Translations under genes and position numbers: made by a program | The notes under the pieces: generated by a model | Told to the model about the DNA's origin: nothing | Database searches by the model: none | Seen by the model: the letters and a program-made list of their open reading frames with translations, nothing else | Shown: in pieces, positions 31,978-32,175 of the stretch | Layout of the letters: each line of letters begins with the position of its first letter | Numbering within the stretch: position 1 is the first letter of the stretch | Assembly (NCBI GenBank): GCA_020629375.1 | Contig: JAHDDK010000046.1 | Coordinates: 1-32,175, forward strand | DNA length: 32,175 nucleotides | Reading direction: 5' to 3' | DNA from: Acidimicrobiales bacterium | GTDB lineage: Bacteria > Actinomycetota > Acidimicrobiia > Acidimicrobiales > SHLQ01

Positions 31978-32175
31978 ATGCGCATCGATGGAGATCGACT
32001 TCTGCGCCGGCTTGCCGAGCTCGGCGCCATCGGCGCGATCGAGGGCACCGACGGTTGCGCCCGCCTCGCGCTGACCGACGAGGACCGCGACGGCCGCGAT
32101 CTCGTGGTCACGTGGATGCGTGAGCTCGGCCTCGACATCGAAGTAGACGGCATCGGCAACGTGATCGCGACCATG
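31978..32175 (+). CDS. M20-family amidase (hydantoinase/carbamoylase type), N-terminal fragment
   Basis: The first 66 codons are present; the gene runs off the right edge. 'RLALTDEDRDGRDLVVTWMRELGLDIEVDGIGNVIATM' (residues about 29-66) is the N-terminal signature of Zn-dependent N-carbamoyl-L-amino-acid hydrolases and allantoate amidohydrolases: R(L)ALTDEDR, then the D-x-I/GN that precedes the first metal-binding histidines. The metal site itself lies outside the window. Together with the SsnA-like enzyme it suggests ureide or nucleobase breakdown. Exact substrate unknown. Confidence 0.82.
   Translation, partial: MRIDGDRLLRRLAELGAIGAIEGTDGCARLALTDEDRDGRDLVVTWMRELGLDIEVDGIGNVIATM

Overview
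The window is chromosomal DNA of a high-GC actinobacterium. Dense coding, many GTG starts, frequent ATGA/GTGA stop-start overlaps, a four-gene conservon (histidine-kinase-like protein, roadblock, DUF742, GTPase) and likely leaderless TAnnnT promoters all fit Actinomycetota. The gene mix suggests an Acidimicrobiia (Ilumatobacter-like) lineage, but that placement is inference. I saw no rRNA, tRNA, CRISPR array, transposase or phage gene.

Layout. 1-600: the start of a thiolase and its MarR-type regulator, minus strand, with a palindromic operator candidate. 650-4500: a small accessory block holding hypothetical proteins, a PhyH-type dioxygenase, an AlkD-like HEAT-repeat DNA glycosylase and a hotdog thioesterase. 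Two copies of a ~77-nt palindromic repeat (1118-1193 and 4031-4107) bracket much of it. 4588-8756: two exported phosphatases with unusual N-terminal repeat regions (RTX-type repeats; three exact 72-residue modules), separated by a strong terminator hairpin. 8767-10221: xylulokinase. 10211-11787: an ECF42-type sigma factor and its YCII/DGPF-family partner, preceded by a sequence resembling the ECF42 target promoter. 11894-12703: a crotonase.

12785-20277 reads as one long transcription unit: ammonium transporter, SHOCT protein, cvnA-B-C-D, a CbbX/SpoVK-like AAA+ ATPase and an RlmG/RsmC-like methyltransferase. Next, 20299-21195 is a GrdB/PrdB-type selenoprotein. Its reading frame runs through an in-frame UGA in a U-P-V-C motif, followed by a SECIS-like hairpin. 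An ordinary gene caller would split or truncate it; it is the most interesting feature here.

21220-26589: a minus-strand hypothetical gene, then phosphoenolpyruvate carboxylase, and a purine nucleoside phosphorylase coupled to a phosphohexomutase/phosphopentomutase (nucleoside salvage). 26654-30106: two ABC ATPase-permease pairs with overlapping or abutting genes. 30125-32175: an SsnA-like amidohydrolase lacking the usual N-terminal segment, a multi-pass membrane protein, and the start of an M20 carbamoylase/hydantoinase-type amidase, suggesting nucleobase or ureide breakdown at the right edge.
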